From assembly GCF_018614915.1 (NCBI RefSeq), contig NZ_JAGGNU010000040.1, forward strand, positions 62,001-126,000: a DNA stretch of 64,000 nt, in the 5' to 3' direction. The notes beneath the pieces were generated by a model that ran no database searches, had not been told where the DNA came from, and saw nothing but the letters and a program-made list of their open reading frames with translations. Positions 40,365-48,290 of this stretch are shown here, in pieces; positions within the stretch are counted from its first letter, which is position 1, and each line of letters begins with the position of its first letter. The translations under genes and the position numbers were made by a program. Source of the DNA: Variovorax paradoxus (GTDB lineage: Bacteria; Pseudomonadota; Gammaproteobacteria; Burkholderiales; Burkholderiaceae_C).

Positions 40365-41495
40365 ATGCTGGAGCTGGAAAAACTCAACGAATTCACCGGA
40401 AGCCACGGCGAGCTGCAGCGCGGCAAGGGGCTGGTCACCGGCACCATCGCGCTCTCGCTCGCGATCCTCTGCTTCCTGGGCGTGCTGGTCTTCCACTTTC
40501 CGCAGTACCTGAGCACGCCCGAGCTGCGCCGCAGCTACAACGTCGATCTGATGCGCATCGTGCTGCTGGTCGCGATGGTGATCGCAGGCGGCCTCGCGCT
40601 GGTGAACATCATCTTCAACCGCTCGCGCTGGCTCTCCTCCTTTGCCTTCCTGCTGGTCGCCGCGGCGGCGCTGCTGGGCGGCCACAAGGTGCCGGTCAAC
40701 GACTTCGCCGACAACACGCCCTACATCGGCCTGGACTGGTTCATCCTCGACCTGCTGGGCTCCTCGCTGATCTTTATCTTCATCGAGAAGCTGTTCGCAC
40801 ACCGCAAGGAACAGCCGGTGTTCCGCGCCGAGTGGCAGACCGACTTCCACCACTTCGTCGTCAACCACATGATCGTGGGCTTCGTGCTGCTTGCCACCAA
40901 CCTGCTGGTGCACAAGCTCTTCGGCTGGGCCGCCAACGACGGCGTGCGCGGCTGGATCGCCGGACTGCCCTTCTGGGCCGGCGTGCTGCTGATCATCCTG
41001 GTGGCCGACCTGGTGCAGTACTGGACGCACCGCGCCTACCACGAGGTGCCGCTGCTGTGGCGCCTGCATGCGGTGCACCACAGCGTGAAGAGCATGGACT
41101 GGATGGCCGGCTCGCGCCAGCACATCCTGGAGCTGCTGATCACCCGCACGCTGGTGCTGGCGCCGATCTACGTGCTGGGCTTCAGCAAGGAAGTGATCGA
41201 TGCCTACATCGTGGTGGTCGGCTTCCAGGCGGTCTTCAACCACTGCAACGTGAGCGTGCGCCTCGGGCCGCTGCGCTACCTGATCGTCACGCCGAACTTC
41301 CACCACTGGCACCACAGCCAGGACGACGAGGCGATCGACAAGAACTACGCCGCGCACTACGCCTTTCTCGACTACCTCTTCGGCACGGCCGTCAAGAGCA
41401 CCAGGCTCTGGCCGGAGCACTACGGCGTGGTTGGCGACTACGTGCCCAACGGCTTCTTCAAGCAGCTGAAGTTCCCGTTCGTCTGGAAGGGATGA
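40365..41495 (+). CDS. Sterol desaturase / fatty acid hydroxylase family protein
   Basis: A membrane di-iron oxygenase-type protein. The 376-residue product has about six helices and the histidine clusters of the family: HRAYHEVPLLWRLHAVHHS, NHCNV and FHHWHHS, with EHYGVVGDYVP near the end. The start ATG 40365 has a GGGAG site. A TAAAAT box at 40325-40330 could be its -10 element. The stop overlaps the next gene (ATGA). The natural lipid substrate is unknown. Confidence 0.88.
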   Translation: MLELEKLNEFTGSHGELQRGKGLVTGTIALSLAILCFLGVLVFHFPQYLSTPELRRSYNVDLMRIVLLVAMVIAGGLALVNIIFNRSRWLSSFAFLLVAAAALLGGHKVPVNDFADNTPYIGLDWFILDLLGSSLIFIFIEKLFAHRKEQPVFRAEWQTDFHHFVVNHMIVGFVLLATNLLVHKLFGWAANDGVRGWIAGLPFWAGVLLIILVADLVQYWTHRAYHEVPLLWRLHAVHHSVKSMDWMAGSRQHILELLITRTLVLAPIYVLGFSKEVIDAYIVVVGFQAVFNHCNVSVRLGPLRYLIVTPNFHHWHHSQDDEAIDKNYAAHYAFLDYLFGTAVKSTRLWPEHYGVVGDYVPNGFFKQLKFPFVWKG

Positions 41496-42691
41496 GTTTC
41501 GACGTCGTCGTCATCGGCGCCGGCGCGGCCGGCCTGTTCTGCGCGGGGATCGCGGGGCAACGCGGACGCAAGGTCCTGCTGCTCGACCACGGCGAGCGCA
41601 TCGCCGAGAAGATCCGCATCTCCGGCGGCGGACGCGCCAACTTCACCAATCGCGAGCTGGACGTGCGCGCGCCGCAGCGCCACTTCATCGGCGACAACCC
41701 GCATTTCTGCCGCTCGGCGCTGTCGCGCTACACGCCGCAGCAGTTCATCGAGCTGGTGCAGCGCCACGGCATCGCCTTCCACGAGAAGCACAAGGGCCAG
41801 CTCTTCTGCGACGGCTCCTCGCAACAGATCATCGACATGCTGCTGGCCGAGTGCGCCGGCGGCGGCGTCGACCACTGGCAGCCCTGCAGCGTCGGCGAAA
41901 TCGGCTTCTCCGACCAAGCGGGCTACCGGATCGAAACCAGCCGCGGCACGGTCCATGCGCCCAAGCTGGTGGTGGCCACCGGCGGACTGTCCATTCCGCA
42001 GATCGGCGCCAGCGATTTCGGCTACCGCCTGGCCGCCCAGTTCGGGCTGCGCGTGGTCGCGCCGCGCCCGGCCCTGGTGCCCCTGACCTTCGGCGGCGAG
42101 GGCTGGGCGCCGTACGCCGAGCTGGCCGGCCTGGCCTTGCCGGTGCAGATCGAGACCGGCACCAAGAAGGAGCGCACCGTCTTTCTGGAGGATCTGCTCT
42201 TCACCCACCGCGGCCTCTCGGGCCCGGCGGTGCTGCAGATTTCGAGCTACTGGCAGCCGGGCGCGCCGCTCACCCTCGACTTCGCACCCGGCGTGGACAT
42301 CGGGGCTGCCCTGGGGGAAGCCAAGCAGCGTTCGCGCAAGCGCATCGGCAACGAGTTGGCCGCGCTGGTGCCCGCGCGGCTGGCGGACGCCTGGGTCGGC
42401 CAGGACGCGGCGCTGCAGCGCCCGATCAACGAGGCGGCAGACCGGGCGCTCGCCGCGCTGGCCGAGCGCATCGGGCGCTGGCAGATCACGCCCAGCGGCA
42501 CCGAGGGCTACAAGAAGGCCGAGGTCACGGCCGGCGGCATCGACACCCGCGAACTCTCGTCCCAGACCATGGAATCGAAGCAGCGCGGCCTGTACTTCAT
42601 CGGCGAAGTGGTCGACGTGACGGGCTGGCTTGGTGGTTACAACTTCCAGTGGGCCTGGGCCAGCGCGCATGCCTGCGCGCACGCGTTATAA
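41492..42691 (+). CDS. FAD-dependent oxidoreductase, HI0933/YhiN family
   Basis: A flavoprotein of unknown substrate. The 399-residue protein begins MSFDVVVIGAGAAGLFCAG (Rossmann FAD-binding) and has the family motif SGGGRANFTN, a middle domain (residues ~190-340), and the C-terminal segment VTAGGIDTRELSSQTMESK with GEVVDVTGWLGGYNFQWAW. It is coupled to the sterol desaturase gene by an ATGA overlap. The end of the frame contains the -10 element of rpsU. Confidence 0.9.
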   Translation: MSFDVVVIGAGAAGLFCAGIAGQRGRKVLLLDHGERIAEKIRISGGGRANFTNRELDVRAPQRHFIGDNPHFCRSALSRYTPQQFIELVQRHGIAFHEKHKGQLFCDGSSQQIIDMLLAECAGGGVDHWQPCSVGEIGFSDQAGYRIETSRGTVHAPKLVVATGGLSIPQIGASDFGYRLAAQFGLRVVAPRPALVPLTFGGEGWAPYAELAGLALPVQIETGTKKERTVFLEDLLFTHRGLSGPAVLQISSYWQPGAPLTLDFAPGVDIGAALGEAKQRSRKRIGNELAALVPARLADAWVGQDAALQRPINEAADRALAALAERIGRWQITPSGTEGYKKAEVTAGGIDTRELSSQTMESKQRGLYFIGEVVDVTGWLGGYNFQWAWASAHACAHAL

Positions 42692-42692
42692 T
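42687..42692 (+). promoter_or_regulatory. Candidate -10 element of rpsU
   Basis: A perfect TATAAT hexamer overlaps the stop codon of the flavoprotein gene, 109 bases upstream of the rpsU ATG. No good -35 hexamer is seen 17 bases upstream, so this promoter call rests on the -10 alone. Confidence 0.45.
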
Positions 42693-42703
42693 GTCGGGCT
42701 AAC

Positions 42704-42779
42704 TTTGGCCTCCCCTCAACGGCCTACCCCATTTTCAGTTGAGGAACCCGGCCCGGGGCCCGATCTTCCCCAGGCCAAA
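42704..42779 (+). promoter_or_regulatory. Structured leader of rpsU
   Basis: An 8-bp stem closes the whole leader: TTTGGCCT (42704-42711) with AGGCCAAA (42772-42779). Inside is a 7-bp hairpin CCTCAAC (42714-42720) with GTTGAGG (42738-42744), then a GGCC-rich hairpin. GGCCT occurs twice (42707 and 42721), so the 3' arm AGGCC has two possible partners, giving alternative folds. It lies 21 bases before the S21 start. An autoregulatory ribosomal-protein leader is plausible; I do not know of a described counterpart. Confidence 0.5.
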
Positions 42780-42800
42780 TTCAACAAGACCCATTTTTAA

Positions 42801-43013
42801 ATGACCACCATCCGCGTTAAAGAAAACGAGCCCTTCGACGTCGCGCTGCGCCGCTTCAAGCGCACCATCGAAAAGCTCGGCCTGCTGACCGACCTGCGCG
42901 CCCGCGAGTTCTACGAGAAGCCGACCGCCGAGCGCAAGCGCAAGAAGGCCGCAGCGGTCAAACGCCACTACAAGCGCGTGCGCAGCATGCAGCTTCCCAA
43001 GAAGCTGTACTGA
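42801..43013 (+). CDS. rpsU: 30S ribosomal protein S21
   Basis: S21 is a small basic protein of the 30S subunit needed for initiation. The 70-residue product [20 protein letters not shown], with [21 protein letters not shown] and a basic C-terminus [15 protein letters not shown], is a full-length member. A structured leader precedes it and yqeY follows, the standard order. Confidence 0.97.
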
Positions 43014-43111
43014 GCATCCGCCGCGCTGGCGCCGAAGCCAGCGTCCGGTTCAGAGCCGCGCCAGGGACACCTGCCGCGGCTTTTGTTTTTAGCCTCCCAA
43101 GAAAGCCTGCC

Positions 43112-43561
43112 ATGAGCCTCAAGGACCAGATCACCGAAGACATGAAGACCGCGATGCGCGCCAAGGACTCGGAGCGCCTGGGCACCATCCGCCTGCTGCT
43201 CGCCGCCCTCAAGCAGAAGGAAGTCGACGAGCGCATCGAGCTCGACGACGCGATGGTCGTGGCCATCGTCGACAAGCTGGTCAAGCAGCGCAAGGACTCG
43301 GTCGCCGCATTCACCCAGGGCGGCCGCATCGACCTGGCCGACAAGGAAGCCGCCGAGATCAAGGTGCTCGAGGTGTACCTGCCGCAACGCATGGGCGCGG
43401 ACGAGATCGCGGCCGAGGTCGGGGCCATCGTGGCCGAGCTGGGCGCCAAGGGTCCGGGCGACATGGGCAAGGTGATGGGTGCGGTGAAGACCCGCCTGGC
43501 CGGCAAAGCCGACATGGGCCAGGTCAGCGCCGCCGTGAAGGCCGCGCTCTCGGGCGCTTGA
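43112..43561 (+). CDS. yqeY: GatB/YqeY domain-containing protein
   Basis: A 149-residue helical protein of the YqeY family, related to the tail domain of GatB. It begins MSLKDQITEDMKTAMRAKDS and has the typical ISAAVKAAL-type end (GQVSAAVKAALSGA). Role is unclear; members are thought to interact with tRNA or amidotransferases by homology. It lies between rpsU and the NUDIX gene, and its stop overlaps the next start (TTGA). Confidence 0.9.
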   Translation: MSLKDQITEDMKTAMRAKDSERLGTIRLLLAALKQKEVDERIELDDAMVVAIVDKLVKQRKDSVAAFTQGGRIDLADKEAAEIKVLEVYLPQRMGADEIAAEVGAIVAELGAKGPGDMGKVMGAVKTRLAGKADMGQVSAAVKAALSGA

Positions 43562-44010
43562 GCGTGACGGCGCCCGTCCCCAAGGCGTGCGCCTGCCTGG
43601 TGGACGATCGGGGTCGGCTGCTGGTGTTCCACCACCCGGGGGACAGGAGCATGCAGCTGCCCAAGGGCACGATCGAGCCCGGCGAAACGCCCGAAGATGC
43701 GGTGCGGCGCGAGCTGCTGGAGGAGTCGGGCATCGACTACCGCGGCGAGCTGCTGCCGCTGGGCACGCTGGATCGCGAGTGCGAGGCCGGCATCGAGGGC
43801 AACGTGCTCCGGCATGCCCAGCTCTGGCATCTGTTCCTGATGCGTGCGCCGGCACCGCTGCCCGAGCGCTTCGAGCACGTGGCCATGGGCAGCCCGGAGG
43901 AAGACGGCCTGGTGTTCAGCTTCAGCTGGCTGGCGCCCGATGCGCCCCTGGACGGGTTCACGATGCCCTATGTCAACGCGATCGCCAGGGTGCGGGCCGC
44001 ACTGGCCTAG
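43558..44010 (+). CDS. NUDIX hydrolase
   Basis: The 150-residue protein has a complete Nudix box: GTIEPGETPEDAVRRELLEE followed by SGI, with the metal-binding REL-EE core. It probably hydrolyses a nucleoside diphosphate derivative; the substrate cannot be told. The start is TTG 43558 overlapping the yqeY stop, or GTG 43564. Its stop overlaps the pmbA stop on the other strand by three bases. Confidence 0.88.
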   Translation: MSVTAPVPKACACLVDDRGRLLVFHHPGDRSMQLPKGTIEPGETPEDAVRRELLEESGIDYRGELLPLGTLDRECEAGIEGNVLRHAQLWHLFLMRAPAPLPERFEHVAMGSPEEDGLVFSFSWLAPDAPLDGFTMPYVNAIARVRAALA

Positions 44011-45377
44011 CTACCTGCGATCTTCATCCGGTTGACGAGAATCGAGCCCGTGGTCTTCGCCCCGTAGTTGTAGGCATCGGCGCCGACCGCCTCGATGCCC
44101 AGCAGCATGTCCTTCAAGTTGCCGGCGATCGTGATCTCCTGCACCGGAAAGGCGATCTTGCCGTTCTCGACCCAGAAACCGCTCGCGCCGCGCGAGTAGT
44201 CGCCCGTCACGTAGTTGACGCCCTGCCCCATCAGTTCGATCACGAACAAGCCGGTGCCGAGCTTGGCGAGCATCGCGTCGAGGTTGTCGCCCTGCTTCGT
44301 CTGGCGCGAGCTCAGCGTGAGGTTGTGCGAGCCGCCGGCGTTGCCGGTGGTCTTCATGCCCAGCTTGCGCGCCGAGTAGGTGCTGAGGAAATAGCCCTCG
44401 AGCCGGCCGCCGTCGACCACCTTGCGCTTGCGGGTGGTCACGCCCTCGTCGTCGAAGGGCGAGCTGCCCTTGCCGCGCAGGATGTGCGGATCTTCGAGCA
44501 CGTCGATGTGCTTGGCCACGACCGGCTTGCCCAGCGAATCGAGCAGGAAGCTGCTCTTGCGATAGAGCGCACCGCCGCTGGTGGCCTGCACCAGGCCGCC
44601 CAAGAGCCCCGCCGCCAGCGGCGACTCGAACAGCACCGGGCACTCGGTGGTCTTGATCTTGCGCGACTTGAGGCGGCTCAGCGCGCGTTCCGCCGCATAG
44701 CGGCCGACGGCCTTCGGGCTCGCGAGCGCCTCGGCCGAGCGCATCGAGCTGTACCAGGCGTCGCGCTGCATGTCGTCGCCCTTGCCCGCGATCGGCGCCA
44801 CCGAGATCGAATGCCGCGAACTCGCGTAGCCGCCGCGGAAGCCGCGCGTATGGGCACTGAAGAAATGGCTTTGCTGCGCCGAGACGCCCGCGCCCTCGCT
44901 GTTGGTGATGCGCTTGTCGGTGGACAGCGCGGCGGCCTCGCATTCGAGCGCCAGTACAGCAGCCTGCTCGCTGCTGACGTCCCAGGGATGGAACAGGTCG
45001 AGGTCGGGCTGCTCGGTGACGATGTCGGCTTCGTCGGGCAGCCCGCTGACCGGATCTTCGGCCGTGAAGCGCGCGATGTCGTAGGCCGCCTGCACGGTCT
45101 GCGCGATGGCCGCCTCGGAAAAGTCCGACGTGCTCGCATTGCCGCGCCGATGGCCCACGTAGACCGTGACGCCGAGCGACTTGTCGCGGTTGCGTTCGAC
45201 GTTCTCGAGTTCGCCCTTGCGCACCGAGACGCTGAGGCCGCAGCCTTCGGAGGCCTCGGCAGCGGCGTCGGTGGCACCGAGCTTCCTGGCGTGCGCCAGG
45301 GCCGAATCGACCAGGTTTTCGAAAAAGGGGCGGGTGTAGGCGAAGCCGGAATCGGCGCGCGATGAAGATGTGCTCAT
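44007..45377 (-). CDS. pmbA: Metalloprotease PmbA (TldE)
   Basis: PmbA forms a heterodimeric zinc protease with TldD that acts on unfolded or modified peptides. The 456-residue protein begins MSTSSSRADSGFAYTRPFFE and contains the conserved regions ETSEGCGLSVSVRKGELE-like (SEGCGLSVSVRKGELENVE) and a C-terminal GVNYVTGDYSRGASGFWVEN segment. ATG 45377 gives the usual length. It is divergent from darP, the same pairing as in E. coli. Confidence 0.94.
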   Translation of the reverse strand: MSTSSSRADSGFAYTRPFFENLVDSALAHARKLGATDAAAEASEGCGLSVSVRKGELENVERNRDKSLGVTVYVGHRRGNASTSDFSEAAIAQTVQAAYDIARFTAEDPVSGLPDEADIVTEQPDLDLFHPWDVSSEQAAVLALECEAAALSTDKRITNSEGAGVSAQQSHFFSAHTRGFRGGYASSRHSISVAPIAGKGDDMQRDAWYSSMRSAEALASPKAVGRYAAERALSRLKSRKIKTTECPVLFESPLAAGLLGGLVQATSGGALYRKSSFLLDSLGKPVVAKHIDVLEDPHILRGKGSSPFDDEGVTTRKRKVVDGGRLEGYFLSTYSARKLGMKTTGNAGGSHNLTLSSRQTKQGDNLDAMLAKLGTGLFVIELMGQGVNYVTGDYSRGASGFWVENGKIAFPVQEITIAGNLKDMLLGIEAVGADAYNYGAKTTGSILVNRMKIAGS

Positions 45378-45435
45378 GTGTTGGCTATGATACTTGCGCC
45401 CCCTGTTCCCGATGGTGCGGCCAACGATTGCCTCT

Positions 45436-46092
45436 ATGTCCCGCAAACCCAAAAAAGGCTACTTCGTCCGCGGCCAGTTCGTGGCCGAAGGCAGCGAACT
45501 CGATCTGGAGCTCAAGCGCGAGCTCAAGGGCACGGACGCTGCAAGCAAGACCGACCTCAAACGCGAAAGCACCGAGCTGCAGGCGCTGGGCGAGGCCCTG
45601 CTCACGCTGCGCGCCGGCCTGTCCGACAAGCTCGACCTTGGCGAAAAGCTGAAGGACGCGATAGCCGAAGCCAGGCGCATCACCAATTTCGAAGGCAAGC
45701 GGCGCCAGATGCAGTTCATCGGCAAGCTGATGCGCGGCCTCGATGCGGCGACGCTCGATGCCGTGCGCGCCGCGCTCGACGAGCAGAACCGCGCCCCGGC
45801 CCAGGAAACCGCGATCCTGCACGAGGCCGAACGCTGGCGCGACCGCCTGATCGCCGACGACGACGCGCTCGGCGGCTGGATCGAGACCCACTCCGGCACC
45901 GATGCCCAGCAGCTGCGCGCACTGGTGCGCCAGGCTCGCAAGGACATCAAGGCCGGACCGCCCGGCGAGGCGCCGCGCCAAGCCAAGGCCTATCGCGAGG
46001 TGTTCCAGATCGTGCGCGCGCAGCTCGGCGTGCATGGCACCGACGACCATGCGGCCGAGGCCGCGGAGCAGTCGCGGGAGGAGGACGCATGA
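45436..46092 (+). CDS. darP: Ribosome-associated protein DarP (YjgA)
   Basis: DarP (YjgA) is a late 50S assembly factor. The 218-residue protein starts MSRKPKKGYFVRGQFVAEG and has ITNFEGKRRQMQFIGKLMR, the family hallmark. ATG 45436 was chosen over an upstream ATG at 45394 because the family begins with the SRKPKKG-type basic stretch. Its stop overlaps a small repeated frame by ATGA. Confidence 0.92.
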   Translation: MSRKPKKGYFVRGQFVAEGSELDLELKRELKGTDAASKTDLKRESTELQALGEALLTLRAGLSDKLDLGEKLKDAIAEARRITNFEGKRRQMQFIGKLMRGLDAATLDAVRAALDEQNRAPAQETAILHEAERWRDRLIADDDALGGWIETHSGTDAQQLRALVRQARKDIKAGPPGEAPRQAKAYREVFQIVRAQLGVHGTDDHAAEAAEQSREEDA

Positions 46093-46151
46093 GCCGCGGG
46101 GCCGTTCCCAAGGCGAATACCGCAGCGCGCAGCGCGAAGGTCTTTCAATGA
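46089..46151 (+). repeat. 63-bp repeated coupling module, copy 2 (20-codon frame)
   Basis: Encodes MSRGAVPKANTAARSAKVFQ, overlapping the darP stop (ATGA) at its start and the mog ATG (ATGA) at its end. It is ~83% identical in nucleotides to the copy at 26394-26456 in the nitrate transporter operon. A GAAGGT ribosome-site-like sequence precedes the mog start. The two host operons are unrelated, so the element has moved or spread independently of the genes. Confidence 0.7.
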
Positions 46152-46747
46152 GCGATGCGTCGAATGCCTTCGACCCGGTGCGCATCGGCATCGTCTCGAT
46201 CAGCGACCGGGCCTCGAGCGGCGTCTATGAAGACAAGGGCCTGCCCGCGCTGCAGGAATGGCTGCAGCGCGCCCTGCACAACCCGATCAGCTTCGAATCA
46301 CGCCTGATTCCCGACGAACAGGCGGGCATCAGCGCGGCGCTGATCGAGCTGGTGGACGCCGGCTGTTCGCTGGTCCTGACGACCGGCGGCACCGGGCCGG
46401 CCCTGCGCGACGTGACGCCCGAGGCGACCCTGGCCGTCGCGCACAAGCAGATGCCGGGCTTCGGCGAGCAGATGCGCCAGATCAGCCTGCGCTTCGTGCC
46501 GACGGCGATTTTGTCGCGCCAGGTGGCGGTGATCCGCGACCGCAGCCTGATCATCAACCTGCCGGGGCAGCCGAAGTCGATCGCGGAGACGCTCGAAGGC
46601 CTGAAGAACGCCGACGGTTCGCAGGCCGTCCCCGGCATCTTTGCCGCGGTGCCCTACTGCATCGACCTCATCGGCGGCCCCTATCTGGAGACCGACGACG
46701 CGGTGTGCAAGGCCTTCCGGCCCAAGTCCGCGATCCGGACCCGGTGA
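46148..46747 (+). CDS. mog: Molybdopterin adenylyltransferase
   Basis: Activates molybdopterin by adenylation before molybdenum insertion; needed for NasC. The 199-residue protein has VRIGIVSISDRASSGVYEDKG, the LVLTTGGTGPALRDVTPEATL motif and NLPGQPKSIAETLEGL, all typical of the Mog/MoaB fold. ATG 46148 lies in the end of the repeat module. Length is standard. Confidence 0.93.
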   Translation: MSDASNAFDPVRIGIVSISDRASSGVYEDKGLPALQEWLQRALHNPISFESRLIPDEQAGISAALIELVDAGCSLVLTTGGTGPALRDVTPEATLAVAHKQMPGFGEQMRQISLRFVPTAILSRQVAVIRDRSLIINLPGQPKSIAETLEGLKNADGSQAVPGIFAAVPYCIDLIGGPYLETDDAVCKAFRPKSAIRTR

Positions 46748-46750
46748 GAG

Positions 46751-48187
46751 TCAGGCCAGCGTGTAGGCAGTCTTCACCACCGTGAAGAACTCCTGCGCGT
46801 ACCTGCCCTGCTCGCGCGGCCCGTAGCTCGAACCCTTGCGGCCGCCGAAGGGCACGTGGTAGTCCACCCCCGCGGTCGGCAGGTTCACCATCACCATGCC
46901 CGCCTGGCTGTGGCGCTTGAAGTGCGTCGCGTACTTCAGGCTGGTCGTCGCGATGCCTGCCGAGAGGCCGAACTCGGTGTCGTTCGCCGTTGCCAGCGCT
47001 TCCTCGTAGTTCTTCACGCGGATCACGCTGGCCACCGGCCCGAAGATCTCTTCCTTGTTGATGCGCATCGACGCCACCGACTCGCTGAAGAGCGCCGGCG
47101 ACATGTAGTAGCCCTCGGTGTCCAGCTTCAGCCGCTCGCCGCCCGCCGCCAGCGTGGCACCCTCGCCCTGACCGATCTCGATGTAGTTCAGGTCCTGCTG
47201 CAGCTGGCTTTCGCTCGAGACCGGGCCGATGTCGGTGCCCTGCGCCAGCGCATCGCCGACCTTGATCTTCGCCATGCGCGCCTTCATCGCCTCGATGAAC
47301 TTCGGGTAGATGCCTTCGGTCACGATCAGCCGGCTCGACGCGGTGCAGCGCTGGCCGGTGGAATAGAAGGCGCTCTGCACGCTGAGCTCGACGGCCTGCT
47401 CGAGGTTGGCGTCGTCGAGCACCACCTGCGGATTCTTGCCGCCCATCTCGAGCTGCACCTTCTTGTGCTTGGTCGCGCACTGCACCGCGATGTTGCGGCC
47501 GACGCCGACCGAGCCGGTGAAGCTGATGGCGTGGATGCCCGGATGGTCGACCAGCGCATTGCCGATCACGCTGCCGCGGCCCATCACGAGGTTGAACACG
47601 CCCGGCGGAATGCCCGAGCGGCTGATGATCTCAGCCAACGCCCAGGCGCAGCCGGGCACCAGGTCGGCGGGCTTCAACACCACGCAATTGCCGAAGGCCA
47701 GCGCGGGCGCGATCTTCCAGGCCGGGATCGCGATCGGGAAATTCCACGGCGTGATGAGCCCGACCACGCCGATGGGCTCGCGCGTGATCTCGACCCCGAT
47801 ACCGGGGCGCACCGACGGAAGGACTTCGCCCGAGAGGCGCAGGCATTCGCCGGCGAAGAACTTGAAGATGTGGCCGGCGCGAGTGGCTTCGCCGATGCCT
47901 TCGGGCTTGGTCTTGCCCTCCTCGCGCGCGAGCAGGGTGCCCAGTTCTTCCTTGCGCGCCAGGATCTCGTTGCCGATCTTGTCGAGCGCATCGGAGCGCG
48001 CCTGGATGCCGCCGGTGGACCAGGCCGGGAAGGCCGCGGTGGCCGCCGCGACGGCCGCGTCCACCTGCGCGGCGTCGCCCTGGGCGTACTGGCCGAGCAC
48101 GTCGCCCAGGTTGCTCGGATTGGTGTTCGGGCTGTAGCTGGCGCCGGCGCGCCATTCGCCGTTGATCAGGTTATCGAAGTTCTGCAT
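46751..48187 (-). CDS. Aldehyde dehydrogenase, probable 2-oxoglutarate semialdehyde dehydrogenase
   Basis: The last step of oxidative hexuronate/aldarate catabolism: 2-oxoglutarate semialdehyde to 2-oxoglutarate with NAD(P). The 478-residue protein has the catalytic glutamate in VQLEMGGKNPQVVL, the nucleophilic cysteine in FYSTGQRCTASSRLIV and the NAD-site ITPWNFPIAIPAWKIAPAL. Function is supported by the neighbouring kdgD, which makes the substrate. A terminator-like hairpin separates it from kdgD, so it may have partly independent expression. Confidence 0.88.
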   Translation of the reverse strand: MQNFDNLINGEWRAGASYSPNTNPSNLGDVLGQYAQGDAAQVDAAVAAATAAFPAWSTGGIQARSDALDKIGNEILARKEELGTLLAREEGKTKPEGIGEATRAGHIFKFFAGECLRLSGEVLPSVRPGIGVEITREPIGVVGLITPWNFPIAIPAWKIAPALAFGNCVVLKPADLVPGCAWALAEIISRSGIPPGVFNLVMGRGSVIGNALVDHPGIHAISFTGSVGVGRNIAVQCATKHKKVQLEMGGKNPQVVLDDANLEQAVELSVQSAFYSTGQRCTASSRLIVTEGIYPKFIEAMKARMAKIKVGDALAQGTDIGPVSSESQLQQDLNYIEIGQGEGATLAAGGERLKLDTEGYYMSPALFSESVASMRINKEEIFGPVASVIRVKNYEEALATANDTEFGLSAGIATTSLKYATHFKRHSQAGMVMVNLPTAGVDYHVPFGGRKGSSYGPREQGRYAQEFFTVVKTAYTLA

Positions 48188-48213
48188 GGCATTTCCTTGG
48201 AAGTCGGTCGGAG

Positions 48214-48239
48214 AAAAAGAAAAGGCCGCCAGAGCGGCC
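48214..48239 (-). terminator. Intrinsic terminator between kdgD and the aldehyde dehydrogenase gene
   Basis: On the minus strand GGCCGC, loop TCTG, GCGGCC is followed by TTTTCTTTTT. It lies downstream of kdgD and 27 bases upstream of the dehydrogenase ATG. It should end or attenuate the kdgD message, so the dehydrogenase would need read-through or its own promoter. Confidence 0.75.
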
Positions 48240-48290
48240 CCGCGCATCGGTGACTCTACGCCCACCGCGGCCTGCTGCGGCCTGTGCGGC

